From: Phycisphaerales bacterium
GTDB lineage: Bacteria > Planctomycetota > Phycisphaerae > Phycisphaerales > UBA1924
Assembly (NCBI GenBank): GCA_020850415.1
Contig: JADZER010000011.1
Coordinates: forward strand, 124,001-188,000
DNA length: 64,000 nt
Direction of reading: 5' to 3'
Positions 17,794-25,918 of this stretch are shown in pieces. The position numbers and the translations under genes were made by a program. The notes beneath the pieces are model-generated. The model did not search any database and was not told the origin of the DNA. It worked only from the letters and a program-made list of their open reading frames with translations. The first letter of the stretch is position 1; each line of letters begins with the position of its first letter.

Positions 17794-18342
17794 CTACCAG
17801 GCCAGCGAAGGCGGCCCGCGGGCGGACTCAGCGCGCCCCATCCGCCACTCCGGGCGACGCCACGACGCCAGCCCGATCACGCCGATCGGACGCATCGCGC
17901 CCGACACGCCGCGGGCCGACCGAGCCAGCCCGCGAAGCAGATCGCCCAATCGCCGACGCAGACGCCGGCTTGTGACCGCCGCCGCCCCGCCGACGACCAC
18001 CGCAACGCTCACAGTCTCCGCCGCGAGCACCGGGAGCGTGTGCGAGCGCCCGACATCCCCGTGAACCAATGCCGCGGCCACGACAAACGCCGTGAACTCG
18101 AGCCCCGGCCGATGGAACCGGAGCCACCGCGCGTCCAGGCACTTGCAGGCGAACAACGCGAACACGCCGATCAGGGACGCGAGCACCAGAGCCTCGTCCA
18201 CCGACGGATCGACAACAAACCGCCACCCCACCGCCGCCAGCGGCCACACATGCACGGTCGCCAGCAGCCCCCACACCGCCCGCATCAGCCACCAGAGGGT
18301 GGTCCGTGCCTCGGCGACAGGTTGTCTGCGGATTCCGTCCAT
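17794..18342 (-). CDS. Hypothetical four-helix membrane protein at the head of the heme operon
   Basis: The product has 182 residues. Four hydrophobic segments are visible, at about 16-42, 50-66, 80-95 and 102-122 (for example ALVLASLIGVFALFAC and AETVSVAVVVGGAAAVTS). An Arg-rich tail from about 125 on is probably cytoplasmic. I do not recognise a family. It lies 109 bp upstream of the HemH-HemA fusion on the same strand and directly behind the candidate promoter, so it is likely the first gene of the heme transcript. A membrane role connected to heme (retention, export or anchoring of the ferrochelatase) is only a guess from position. Confidence 0.6.
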   Translation of the reverse strand: MDGIRRQPVAEARTTLWWLMRAVWGLLATVHVWPLAAVGWRFVVDPSVDEALVLASLIGVFALFACKCLDARWLRFHRPGLEFTAFVVAAALVHGDVGRSHTLPVLAAETVSVAVVVGGAAAVTSRRLRRRLGDLLRGLARSARGVSGAMRPIGVIGLASWRRPEWRMGRAESARGPPSLAW

Positions 18343-18378
18343 TCCGTCGACCCTTCAGCGAGAGCCTGCGATCTCACC

Positions 18379-18438
18379 ACTATAGCGGAGTCTTTGGTCC
18401 TAATCCACTCGCCGGATAAACATATCGATTATTGTCCG
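18379..18438 (-). promoter_or_regulatory. Candidate heme-operon promoter with adjacent AT-rich dyad
   Basis: Reading leftward, TATAGT (18379-18384) is a good -10 and TGGATT (18402-18407) a weak -35 with a 17-nt spacer, about 36 nt before the membrane protein start. Just upstream, 18413-18438 is an AT-rich imperfect dyad with outer arms CGGATAA and TTGTCCG. That position suits an activator. No known operator was recognised. Confidence 0.45.
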
Positions 18439-18511
18439 ATAGTCCCGTGGCGCACGCCCTTGCCGCGAGGCTTCTGGCCGTTCTCGGACCTTTGGGAGGT
18501 CTCCCCCCCCC

Positions 18512-18547
18512 CGGCAACACCCCCGGCAACACCCCCGGCAACACCCC
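18512..18547. repeat. Three tandem 12-bp copies derived from the tRNA-Arg 3' end
   Basis: The unit CGGCAACACCCC occurs three times in a row and runs without a break into the acceptor arm of tRNA-Arg, whose own 3' strand supplies part of the last unit. It looks like slippage or repeated duplication of the tRNA 3' terminus. Confidence 0.8.
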
Positions 18548-18615
18548 CGGCAGGATTCGAACCTGCGACCTGCGGATTAGAAGTCCGCTGCTCTATCCAG
18601 CTGAGCTACGGGGGC
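18542..18615 (-). tRNA. tRNA-Arg (anticodon TCT)
   Basis: 74-nt cloverleaf on the minus strand. Acceptor GCCCCCG pairs with CGGGGGT (a G-U first pair), the D arm is GCTC/GAGC, the anticodon stem GCGGA/TCCGC encloses CTTCTAA with anticodon TCT, and the T arm is GCAGG/CCTGC with loop TTCGAAT. CCA is not encoded. Confidence 0.95.
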
Positions 18616-18689
18616 GAACCACAGAGTCTACGCCCCGGGCCTGCCCCCCTCGCCTCTACACTCCCCCGCGCCCCGCGCTGGAGATCGCC

Positions 18690-19922
18690 TTGCTCAGATC
18701 ACTGCTACCCGCTCTGGCCCTCGGCACCGCGCTGGTCGCACAGCCGGCCCTCGCCCAACCCGACGCTCAGGCCGACAACCGGGCGAGCGACCAGGCCGAC
18801 GCCCTCCGGGTCGCCACTTTCAACCTCGAGGATGTACGCACCGGCGCCCTGCTCCGCGATGACGACCCCCGCTGCCGCCGGCTCGCCGAGGTCATCCAGA
18901 GGGTCCGACCGACTGTCATTCTCCTCAATGAGATCGCGTACGACATGCCGGGCGGGCCCGATGTCGGTCCGGGCGAGGAGCCCGGGCAGAACGCCCGGCG
19001 CTTCGCCGAGCACTACCTCGCCGTCTCCCAGGCCCCTGGCCTCGAGCCTCTCCGCTTCACCGCCTTCATGGCCCCCACCAACACCGGCATGCCCAGCGGC
19101 TTTGACCTCGACCACTCCGGGGAGGTCGTCACCGAGTTCGAGAACCCCCCGCCGCTGCGCCAGACCGACGCGGGGCGCGCCTACGGCGCCGACTGCTGGG
19201 GCTTCGGCGAGTTCCCGGGGCAGTACGCCATGGCCCTTCTCGTCGATTCGCGCCTTACCATCAGGACCGACCAGGCCCGCACCTTCCGCCTCCTGCCGTG
19301 GGAGTTCGTCCCCGGCGCGTTTCTGCCCACCGAGGCCTCGCCCGACGACCCCGCCGCCAGGACGCCCTGGTATTCCGAGGAGCAGCTCAAGTACCTGCGC
19401 CTGAGCTCCAAGAGCCACTGGGATGTGCCCGTCGAGCTGCCCTCGGGCCGCGTGCTGCATTTCCTGTGCTCCCACCCCACGCCGCCCGCCTTCGACGGCC
19501 CGGAGATGCGCAACAAGAAGCGAAACCACGACGAGATCCGCTTCTGGGCCGACTACCTCGCCAGCGAGGCCTACATCGTGGACGACAAGAACCAGCCCGG
19601 CGGCATCGTGCTCGGCCAGCCCTTCGTCATCCTCGGCGACCTCAACGCCGACCCCGACGAGGGCTCCAGCTTCAAGAACCCCGTCGAGCTCCATCTCCTG
19701 ACCAACGACCGACTCGCCCGGGTCCCCGCGCCCACCGCCGACCTCCCGGTCGACGGCCTCGACCCCGACGATACCGCCCGCTTCGGGCTGCGCGTGGACT
19801 ACATCCTCCCCTCGCGCGGCGCCGAGGTCCTGCGCTCCGGCATCTGGCGCGCGAACCCCGCCGGCTCGGGCGAGTTCCCGTCCGATCACTACCCGGTCTG
19901 GGCCGACCTGCGGTTCCGGTAG
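18690..19922 (+). CDS. Secreted endonuclease/exonuclease/phosphatase-family protein
   Basis: The product has 410 residues. A TTG start at 18690 is chosen: GGAG lies 8 nt upstream and the frame then opens with a signal peptide (LRSLLPALALGTALVAQPALA, cleavage after Ala-Gln-Ala type). Metal-dependent phosphoesterase motifs follow: RVATFNLEDVRTG near residue 47, ILLNEIAYD, FLCSHPTPP, VILGDLNADP, and the C-terminal SDHYPVWADL with the catalytic Asp-His pair. It therefore probably cleaves phosphodiesters or phosphomonoesters outside the cytoplasm; nucleic acid, sphingomyelin or inositol phosphates are all possible. It stands alone, with tRNA-Arg behind it and murQ convergent. Confidence 0.82.
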   Translation: MLRSLLPALALGTALVAQPALAQPDAQADNRASDQADALRVATFNLEDVRTGALLRDDDPRCRRLAEVIQRVRPTVILLNEIAYDMPGGPDVGPGEEPGQNARRFAEHYLAVSQAPGLEPLRFTAFMAPTNTGMPSGFDLDHSGEVVTEFENPPPLRQTDAGRAYGADCWGFGEFPGQYAMALLVDSRLTIRTDQARTFRLLPWEFVPGAFLPTEASPDDPAARTPWYSEEQLKYLRLSSKSHWDVPVELPSGRVLHFLCSHPTPPAFDGPEMRNKKRNHDEIRFWADYLASEAYIVDDKNQPGGIVLGQPFVILGDLNADPDEGSSFKNPVELHLLTNDRLARVPAPTADLPVDGLDPDDTARFGLRVDYILPSRGAEVLRSGIWRANPAGSGEFPSDHYPVWADLRFR

Positions 19923-19947
19923 CGCCCCGCCGCGCACGCCCGCGGGC

Positions 19948-20865
19948 CTATGCGCCCGGCGCCTTCTCGCCGAGCGCCCCCGCGAGATCGTCCCCGCAGC
20001 CGGCCAGCCTCGCCTCCGCCCCGGCGCGATCGAGCCCCAGCCTCGACATCACGACCGCGGTCTTGACACGCCCGCCGGCCCGATCGAGCAGCCCCAGCGC
20101 CCCGTCCCGCCCCAGGCCCGTCAGCGTCCCGATGATCCTCGCCGCCCGGTCGCGCAGCTTGTCGTTGCTCGCCCGCAGGTCGACCATGAGGTTCTCGTAG
20201 ACGCGCCCGGTGCGGATCATGAGCGTCGTCGAGATCGTGTTGAGCGCGAGCTTGGTCGCCGTCCCGGCCTTCAGGCGCGTCGACCCGGTCAGGACCTCCG
20301 GGCCGGTCGGGAGCACGATCAGATGGTCGGTGTGGGGCGGCGCGGCGCCGGGAGAGCAGGTGAGGAACGCCGTCACGCAGCCGGGCGCGAGCGATTTGGC
20401 GATGGGAAGCGCGCCGCGGACGAACGGGGTTGTCGCCCCCGCGGCGATACCCAGGAGCGTGTCCCCGTCGGTCAGACCCAGGGCCTCGAGATCCGGGCGC
20501 GACCCGTCGGGGTTGTCCTCGAGGCCCTCCGACGACCTGCGCAGGGCCGCGTCCCCCCCGGCGATCAGGCCCACGATCCGCCCCTGCTCGAGCTGGAAGG
20601 TCGGCGGCGCCTCCGAGGCGTCCAGCACGCCGAGCCGGCCGGAGGTGCCGGCGCCGAGATAGAACAGCCGCCCGCCGGACGCAAAGCGGGGGACGAGGGT
20701 GTCGATGAACCCGGCGAGGGCGGGCGCCGCGGCCTCGAGCGCCGCGAGCACGGCCTCGTCCTCCCGGCGCAGCAGCTCAACACACTCGCGGGTGGACAGG
20801 GTGTGCAGGCGCATCGATCGCGGGTTGCGCTGCTCGGTCGCGATGTGGGAGCGGTCGGCGGGCAT
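19948..20865 (-). CDS. murQ: N-acetylmuramic acid 6-phosphate etherase
   Basis: Cytosolic lyase (305 residues) that splits the lactyl ether of MurNAc-6-phosphate to GlcNAc-6-phosphate and lactate in cell-wall recycling. It has the opening ATEQRNPRS, the SIS-domain block GRLFYLGAGTSGRLGVLDASEAPPTF cut into two recognisable parts, IAGGDAALRRSSEGLEDNP, GIAAGATTPFVRGAL, and GSTRLKAGTATKLALN. All are MurQ hallmarks. It begins 3 bp after the stop of ade, so the two form an operon. Its presence supports peptidoglycan recycling in this lineage. Confidence 0.95.
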   Translation of the reverse strand: MPADRSHIATEQRNPRSMRLHTLSTRECVELLRREDEAVLAALEAAAPALAGFIDTLVPRFASGGRLFYLGAGTSGRLGVLDASEAPPTFQLEQGRIVGLIAGGDAALRRSSEGLEDNPDGSRPDLEALGLTDGDTLLGIAAGATTPFVRGALPIAKSLAPGCVTAFLTCSPGAAPPHTDHLIVLPTGPEVLTGSTRLKAGTATKLALNTISTTLMIRTGRVYENLMVDLRASNDKLRDRAARIIGTLTGLGRDGALGLLDRAGGRVKTAVVMSRLGLDRAGAEARLAGCGDDLAGALGEKAPGA

Positions 20866-20868
20866 GCG

Positions 20869-22704
20869 TCATGCGTCCAGAACGAGGGGGACCAGGGCAA
20901 AGCGATCGACATCGACCAGCCCCCGGTCGCTGAGCTTGAGATGGGGGATGACCACGAGCGGCATGAACGAAAGCGGCATGAAGGGATCGTCGATGGGGCA
21001 GCCGAGCGCGTGGGCGGCGTCGAGCAGCGCCCGCTGCTGCGCGACGACGGTCGCGACCGGCTCGGGCGAGATGAGCCCGGCGATCGGGAGGGGGAGCACC
21101 GCCAGCACCCGGCCCCCGGCCGCCGCCGCCTGGCCGCCCCCCGCATCGGCCACGGCCCGGGCGGCGATCACCATGTCGTCGTCGTTTGTGCCGACGACAG
21201 CGAGGTTGTGGGAGTCGTGGCCGATGGTGCTGGCGAGCGCGCCGCGCCGGAGCTTGAAGCCGCGGATGAAGCCCAGGCCGATGGAGCCGGCCCGGCCGTG
21301 GCGCTCGATCACCGCGAGCTTGGCGATGTCGAGGAGGGGGTCGGGGACGAGGCAACCCCGCTCTGTCTTGGCGTCCAGCTCGAGGGACTCGGTGATCAGC
21401 TGGTGGGGGTCCATGCCGATCACGCGGATGCGGCAGGGGGATGCAGGCGCGGGGATGGCGAGGGAGGCGGAGGAGAAGTTGGCGGGGAGGACGACCTTTC
21501 CTGCGGCCCGCGGTTCTGCATGACCCTCGAGCGTGGAAGAAGCAGGAGAAGCGGAGCCTTCTGCCCAACCCGCTCCCGCCGGGGGCGGGAGAGGGGGCCG
21601 GAGAGTCGGCGATTTGCCGGTGAACCTGCCCTCCTGCGCGACGCGTTCACCCTCGAAGAACACGGTGCGCGGCTGGAAGGCGGCGAGGTCATCGACAAGG
21701 ACGATGTCGGCCAGGCGCCCGGGGCTGATGGCGCCCAGGTCCCGCTGGTTGTAGTGCGTCGCGGGGTTGATGGTGGCAATGACGATCGCGTCGATGGGGT
21801 CCATACCCAGGCCGATCGCGCGCCGGATGATGTGGTCGATGTGGCCCTCGTGCATGAGGTCGCCGGGGTGCCGGTCGTCGGTGCAGAAGCAGAACCGGTG
21901 CAGCGTCTCGGGCCGGACGGCGGGCAGCAGGGCCCCGAGGTTCCGGGCGGCCGACCCCTCCCGGATGTAGACCTGCATGCCCAGCGCGATCTTCTCCTCG
22001 GCCTCCTCGCGGCTGAAGCACTCATGATCAGACTGGATGCCGGCGCCGACATACGCCTGGAGGGCTCGCCCCCGAAGACCCGGGGCGTGCCCGTCCACGG
22101 GGCCGCGCGCCAGGCCGGCGGCGACCTTGGCGAGGACCCCGGGGTCGGCGTGGACGACGCCGGGGAAGTTCATCATCTCGGCCAGGCCCAGCACGCGCGG
22201 ATCGGCGAGCAGCTCCCCCACCGCCGCGAGGTCGAGCGTCGCCCCGGAAGTCTCCATGTGCGACGCCGGGACGCAGGACGAGGCCATCCACAGCGCGTGG
22301 ATCGGCGCCCCCGCGGCGTCGTCCATCAGCATGCGCACGCCGGGGAGGCCCAGCACATTGGCGATCTCGTGGGGGTCGAGTACGGCCGCGGTCGTGCCGC
22401 GGGCGACGGCCAGGCGCGCGAACTCGCCTGGCATGAGCATGGTGGACTCGACATGCATGTGGGCGTCGATAAGGCCCGGGACGGCGAAGGCGCCCCCGGC
22501 GTCGAACCGTTCGCGGGCGTCGAGGCGGGCTTCGTGACGGGCGCTGAGTGCCGCGACACGCCCCCCGAGGATCGCGATCGACGCGTGCTCGACCCGGCGG
22601 GTGAACACATTGACCACGCGCGCGTTATCGATCGCCAGGTCGGCGGGGGCGTCTCCCCGGGCGGCGGCGAGGAACACGGGGTCGGTGCGCGGGACGGGGC
22701 TCAT
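20869..22704 (-). CDS. ade: Adenine deaminase with an internal extra segment
   Basis: Amidohydrolase (611 residues) that converts adenine to hypoxanthine. The metal site IDAHMHVESTML, the DPHEIANVLG block, GHAPGLRG, SDHECFS, RFCFCTDDRHPGDL and INPATHYNQRDLGAISPGRLADIV are all present in the order of the Ade family. The C-terminal domain has RVIGMDPHQLITESLEL and later a GSIGLGFIRGF strand. Residues about 365-401 form a Pro/Ser/Ala-rich stretch not expected in the family, encoded by DNA that contains a perfect hairpin. This makes the protein about 35-40 residues longer than usual. It is upstream of murQ in a two-gene unit. Confidence 0.92.
   Translation of the reverse strand: MSPVPRTDPVFLAAARGDAPADLAIDNARVVNVFTRRVEHASIAILGGRVAALSARHEARLDARERFDAGGAFAVPGLIDAHMHVESTMLMPGEFARLAVARGTTAAVLDPHEIANVLGLPGVRMLMDDAAGAPIHALWMASSCVPASHMETSGATLDLAAVGELLADPRVLGLAEMMNFPGVVHADPGVLAKVAAGLARGPVDGHAPGLRGRALQAYVGAGIQSDHECFSREEAEEKIALGMQVYIREGSAARNLGALLPAVRPETLHRFCFCTDDRHPGDLMHEGHIDHIIRRAIGLGMDPIDAIVIATINPATHYNQRDLGAISPGRLADIVLVDDLAAFQPRTVFFEGERVAQEGRFTGKSPTLRPPLPPPAGAGWAEGSASPASSTLEGHAEPRAAGKVVLPANFSSASLAIPAPASPCRIRVIGMDPHQLITESLELDAKTERGCLVPDPLLDIAKLAVIERHGRAGSIGLGFIRGFKLRRGALASTIGHDSHNLAVVGTNDDDMVIAARAVADAGGGQAAAAGGRVLAVLPLPIAGLISPEPVATVVAQQRALLDAAHALGCPIDDPFMPLSFMPLVVIPHLKLSDRGLVDVDRFALVPLVLDA
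21500..21612. repeat. Palindromic element read through inside ade
   Basis: Within the ade frame, 21573-21591 is CTCCCGCC-GGG-GGCGGGAG (perfect 8-bp stem), flanked by a second small stem AGAAG/CTTCT at about 21547-21562. It encodes the extra Pro-rich loop of the enzyme. It may be a REP-like or intragenic palindromic insertion that kept the frame open. Confidence 0.5.
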
Positions 22705-22742
22705 CGCGCGGAGTTTATGCGATGCGGGAGGAGGCAGGCGCG

Positions 22743-22770
22743 GGGGGCGGGGCCCGGAGCGCCCCGCCCC
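22743..22770 (-). terminator. GC hairpin downstream of the cyclophilin gene
   Basis: GGGGCGGGGC pairs with GCCCCGCCCC in the short gap after the minus-strand cyclophilin gene and before the ade start. No T-run follows. Confidence 0.55.
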
Positions 22771-22788
22771 GAGGATCAGGACAGGCCG

Positions 22789-24609
22789 CTAGGCCAGCAC
22801 CGCCGTGCTGGACACATTCTCCCACTGCCAGCCGTCGGTGCTCTTCCACCAGTAGCGGATGAGATCCCCGTCGGCGGCAGTGCCGAAGATATTGACGACG
22901 CCCGAGGGGCTGGAGAAGCCGATCGTCGGGCCCGAAGTGGATTCGGCGCCGGCGATGAACTGGCTGAGGTTGGTGACCTGCCAGTTGCCCGCGCCGAGCG
23001 TCGGCGACCACCAGTAGGCCACGAGGTCGCCGTCGTCGTTCCGCCCGAGGATGTTGGTGCCGCCCCACGGGGTGACATAGGTGGCGACCGAGCCGATGGC
23101 GAAGGTGGGCCCTTCCTGGCGGGTGGAGAGGTTGGTCTGAACCCAAGTGGCCCCGAAGGTGGGGACCCACCAGGTGACGAGCACATTGCCGTCCGCGTCG
23201 GTCCCGGTGAGGTTGATGGCGTTCCAGCTGGTGAGGTAGGGGGCGATGACACCGACCATGGGCGGCGCACCCGTGGTGGCGGAGAGGTTGGTGACGGCCC
23301 AGGCGTCGCGCCCGGGCGCCCACCAAACGGCCTGGATGGCGCCGCCCGCGTCGAGCCCGACGATGTTGAGGCCGCCCCAAGAGGTCACATAGCTCGAGAG
23401 CGGGCTGGCGAAGGCGGGGGTGGTGTCCAGGTTGTTGACGAGCAGGTCGGTCTCCGAGAGATTGCGGGCTGTCCAGGTGTACCCACCGTTGGATTGGCCG
23501 TCGGTCTGTCGGAACAGGATCATGTCCCCGTTCGCGGCAAGGCCGACGAGGTAGACGCGTCCCGCGGCGATGGAGAAGGTCGTGAGCGACGAGGTAATGA
23601 GGTCTGCGCCGGAGATCTCGTCGTTGAGGTTCCGCACCGTCCAGGTGTTGCCCGTGGTGTTCTTGTAGAGCATGAGGCCGTCGGCGGAGATGGCCGCGGC
23701 ATAGGTCTTACCGTCTTTGGAGTCCACCCAGGTGACCGGGTTGGTGGCGTTGCCGGACTGCTCGGCCTTGAGGTTGAGGTCGGCGACGGTCCAGCCGCCG
23801 GAGAGGCCGTTCTGCTGGAAGGCGATGGCGCGGTCGAACTGGCTGGTGATGGTGACGGTGGTAAGGTTCGAGCCGGTGGCGGTCCCGCCGGGCACGGTGG
23901 AGGTGTCGCCCAGCAGGCTTGTGTCCGGGTCGTAGACGAGGACAATGTCCTCGATGACGACCAGGTCGGAGTTCAGGACGGTGTCGCCGTTGACATCGAA
24001 GTCGTCGCCCATGGGGACGCTGGTGAAGTTCCCGCCGATGTTGATGATGCGCAGGTCGGTGATCGCTTCGACCACATCGCGCCCGCCCACCACCTCGCCG
24101 AAGACCGTGAACCCGCCGTTCTGGTCGTCCAGGTTGTCGGAGTTGTCGGCGAGGTTGATGAACCACTCGCTGGTGGCCGAGTCCGGCCCGCCGCCGGGGA
24201 TGGGATCTCCGTTAGAATCCTCGGCGGGGATCTTCGCCATGGCGACGGTCCACTGGAGATTGGAGAGATCGAACTCGTTGACGATCGGGTCCCGCTGGGT
24301 CACATGGTCCACATCCTGCCTGTCCTCGTCGAAGGACCAGCCGCCGCCCTGCAGGACAAACCCGGAGACATGGCGGTGGAAGAAGGTGTTGTCCCAGTCG
24401 TTGCGGTTGGCGTAGCCGAGGAAGTTCTCGACGGTGATGGGGGCCACATCCGGGAACAGCTCGATGTAGATGTTGCCGTAGTTGGTCTGGATCTCGACGA
24501 CGGGGTTGGCCGCGCTGTCGGGCGTGCCGTCGAGGGCGATCCGCGGCTCGAGGGTCTCGACCGCGAACGGGCTGGTGGTCTGGCGAGTGGTGGACCAGAG
24601 CTTGCGCAT
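22789..24609 (-). CDS. Surface cyclophilin-type peptidyl-prolyl isomerase with a propeller-like repeat domain
   Basis: The product has 606 residues. Residues 15-27 read FAVETLEPRIALD, a LEPR-XLL type motif seen near the N-terminus of planctomycete exported proteins. Residues about 35-225 are a cyclophilin domain: TNYGNIYIELFPDVAPITV, FFHRHVSGFVLQGGG, SEWFINLADN and FTVFGEVVGGRDVVEAI. From about 255 to the end, about seven repeats with a WxxxNLS core follow (TWTVRNLNDE, TWTARNLSET, AWAVTNLSAT, TWVQTNLSTR, NWQVTNLSQF). This suggests a seven-bladed beta-propeller of the PLL-lectin kind. ATG at 24609 follows GGAGAAGG by 5 nt. It is monocistronic. Confidence 0.78.
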   Translation of the reverse strand: MRKLWSTTRQTTSPFAVETLEPRIALDGTPDSAANPVVEIQTNYGNIYIELFPDVAPITVENFLGYANRNDWDNTFFHRHVSGFVLQGGGWSFDEDRQDVDHVTQRDPIVNEFDLSNLQWTVAMAKIPAEDSNGDPIPGGGPDSATSEWFINLADNSDNLDDQNGGFTVFGEVVGGRDVVEAITDLRIINIGGNFTSVPMGDDFDVNGDTVLNSDLVVIEDIVLVYDPDTSLLGDTSTVPGGTATGSNLTTVTITSQFDRAIAFQQNGLSGGWTVADLNLKAEQSGNATNPVTWVDSKDGKTYAAAISADGLMLYKNTTGNTWTVRNLNDEISGADLITSSLTTFSIAAGRVYLVGLAANGDMILFRQTDGQSNGGYTWTARNLSETDLLVNNLDTTPAFASPLSSYVTSWGGLNIVGLDAGGAIQAVWWAPGRDAWAVTNLSATTGAPPMVGVIAPYLTSWNAINLTGTDADGNVLVTWWVPTFGATWVQTNLSTRQEGPTFAIGSVATYVTPWGGTNILGRNDDGDLVAYWWSPTLGAGNWQVTNLSQFIAGAESTSGPTIGFSSPSGVVNIFGTAADGDLIRYWWKSTDGWQWENVSSTAVLA

Positions 24610-24819
24610 GGCGTCCTTCTCCATCCGGTGGTGAGCCGGGTTGCGTCGCTGCACGGGCTGCCGCCGGCGGGCGTGGGCCCCCACGCGCGGGCCCCGCCCC
24701 GGGGCTGCCCGCGGGCTCGGTGCGGGGAACCATGGCCCCCCGAGGGCTCCCTGTCAAGGGATTCGCCGCCCGAGCCCCTTTGGTTGCGGGATCGGGCCCG
24801 TCTGTTCCCGGTCGCGCCT

Positions 24820-25815
24820 CTAGCGTCGGTACCCGACCGGCTGTTCGGCAAGCCCGTACAACTCCCGAAGCGTGGTCATGGTCAGGAAGCCCACCGCCGC
24901 GAGGATCCCGAGCACCGCGGCCTCGCGGGGGAACCCGCTGCCCAGCATCCAGCCCACGGCGTAGAGGGTGAGCCAGAGCGAGCCATACCTGTAGATCTTG
25001 TCCGCCGCGCGGGGTCCGAACCCGAACTGACGGATCCGCCGGGCGGCGAGGAACACGAACGCCACGGCGAGCACCGCGGGCCCGAGGGCCGCCGTCGGGG
25101 GCACCCACGCCGGCCAAGCGGCCCGGAAGCCCTGGTCGGCCTCCCCGGAACGCATCCAGCCCACCCCCAGGATCAGGATCGACCAGGAAAGCCAACCCAG
25201 CACCGCCAGGAAGACCGCACGCGTGGACAGCGGCGGGACCTTCCGCGCGAGCACATGCGTCACCGCCGCGACCAGCAGCGAGTGCGACATCACCAGCCAC
25301 ACCGGCCACAGGAACCGCAGCCCCAGGTTGGGCACGAGCATGTGGCCCGCGTAGAGCAGGCCGAGCACCACCAGCCCGACCCCGGGGACGAATCTCGCGG
25401 CGGCGTTGAAGAACAGGATGCCCGCGGCGAGCGCGAGGGTGAGCAGGACCGAGGGGATGCCGAAGACCGCCGCCCCGAGGACGCTGAGCAGCAGGCTCAC
25501 CGCCACGGTAATCGCCGCGGTCTCGGTCGTGATCCGCCCGGAAGGCAGCGGGCGTTCGGGCCGCAGGGCCCGGTCGCGTCGCACATCAAGCAGGTCGTTG
25601 AGGCAGGCGCCGTAGGAATAGAGCCCGAGGGCCGAGGCGGTCCCGCCGAGGAGCAGCAGGGGGAGCGGGTGCGGGTCCAGCGAGTGGGACGGCGCCTCCG
25701 CGGGGTTGCGGACCGACCAGAGGATGACGAACCACACATTGGCCACGGCGGCGAACGCGGTGGTGACGCGGGTGAGGTGGAGGATGGGGCTGACGCGGCC
25801 GAGGAAGCGCTCCAT
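24820..25815 (-). CDS. UbiA-family prenyltransferase
   Basis: Integral membrane enzyme (331 residues, about eight or nine hydrophobic segments) that transfers a prenyl chain to an aromatic or other acceptor. The first Asp-rich motif is visible as NDLLDVRRDRALRPERPLPSG (about 71-91), where the Asp residues bind Mg-diphosphate. A second, weaker acidic region (RAADKIYRYG) lies near the C-terminal third. The acceptor is unknown; options include quinone, heme (heme O synthase) or lipid pathways. It lacks the typical length and motifs of CtaB, so heme O synthase is unlikely. Divergent from ribH with 103 bp between the starts. Confidence 0.78.
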   Translation of the reverse strand: MERFLGRVSPILHLTRVTTAFAAVANVWFVILWSVRNPAEAPSHSLDPHPLPLLLLGGTASALGLYSYGACLNDLLDVRRDRALRPERPLPSGRITTETAAITVAVSLLLSVLGAAVFGIPSVLLTLALAAGILFFNAAARFVPGVGLVVLGLLYAGHMLVPNLGLRFLWPVWLVMSHSLLVAAVTHVLARKVPPLSTRAVFLAVLGWLSWSILILGVGWMRSGEADQGFRAAWPAWVPPTAALGPAVLAVAFVFLAARRIRQFGFGPRAADKIYRYGSLWLTLYAVGWMLGSGFPREAAVLGILAAVGFLTMTTLRELYGLAEQPVGYRR

Positions 25816-25918
25816 GCGGGGGGATGGTATGGGGGGACCGCCCCGGCCCTTCCCGGGCACGCCAGGGCCGGGGCGCCCGGCCCCCAGGGGGAGTGGGGTA
25901 GCGGGATAGGATGGGGCC

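Noticed and set aside
18507..18550. Possible CRISPR array at the CGGCAACACCCC repeats
   Set aside because: Units are 12 bp, directly adjacent and without spacers, and no cas genes are near.
24610..24819. Possible small gene between the cyclophilin and UbiA genes
   Set aside because: Open frames here are short, lack ribosome sites and show no family features; the stretch is GC-rich intergenic sequence.
24820..25815. Assignment of the UbiA-family gene as heme O synthase completing the heme theme
   Set aside because: It lacks the length and characteristic motifs I associate with CtaB and is not linked to cytochrome oxidase genes, so only the family name is given.
25816..25918. FMN riboswitch before ribH
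   Set aside because: The gap is only 103 bp, is shared with a divergent gene and has no RFN-element consensus.
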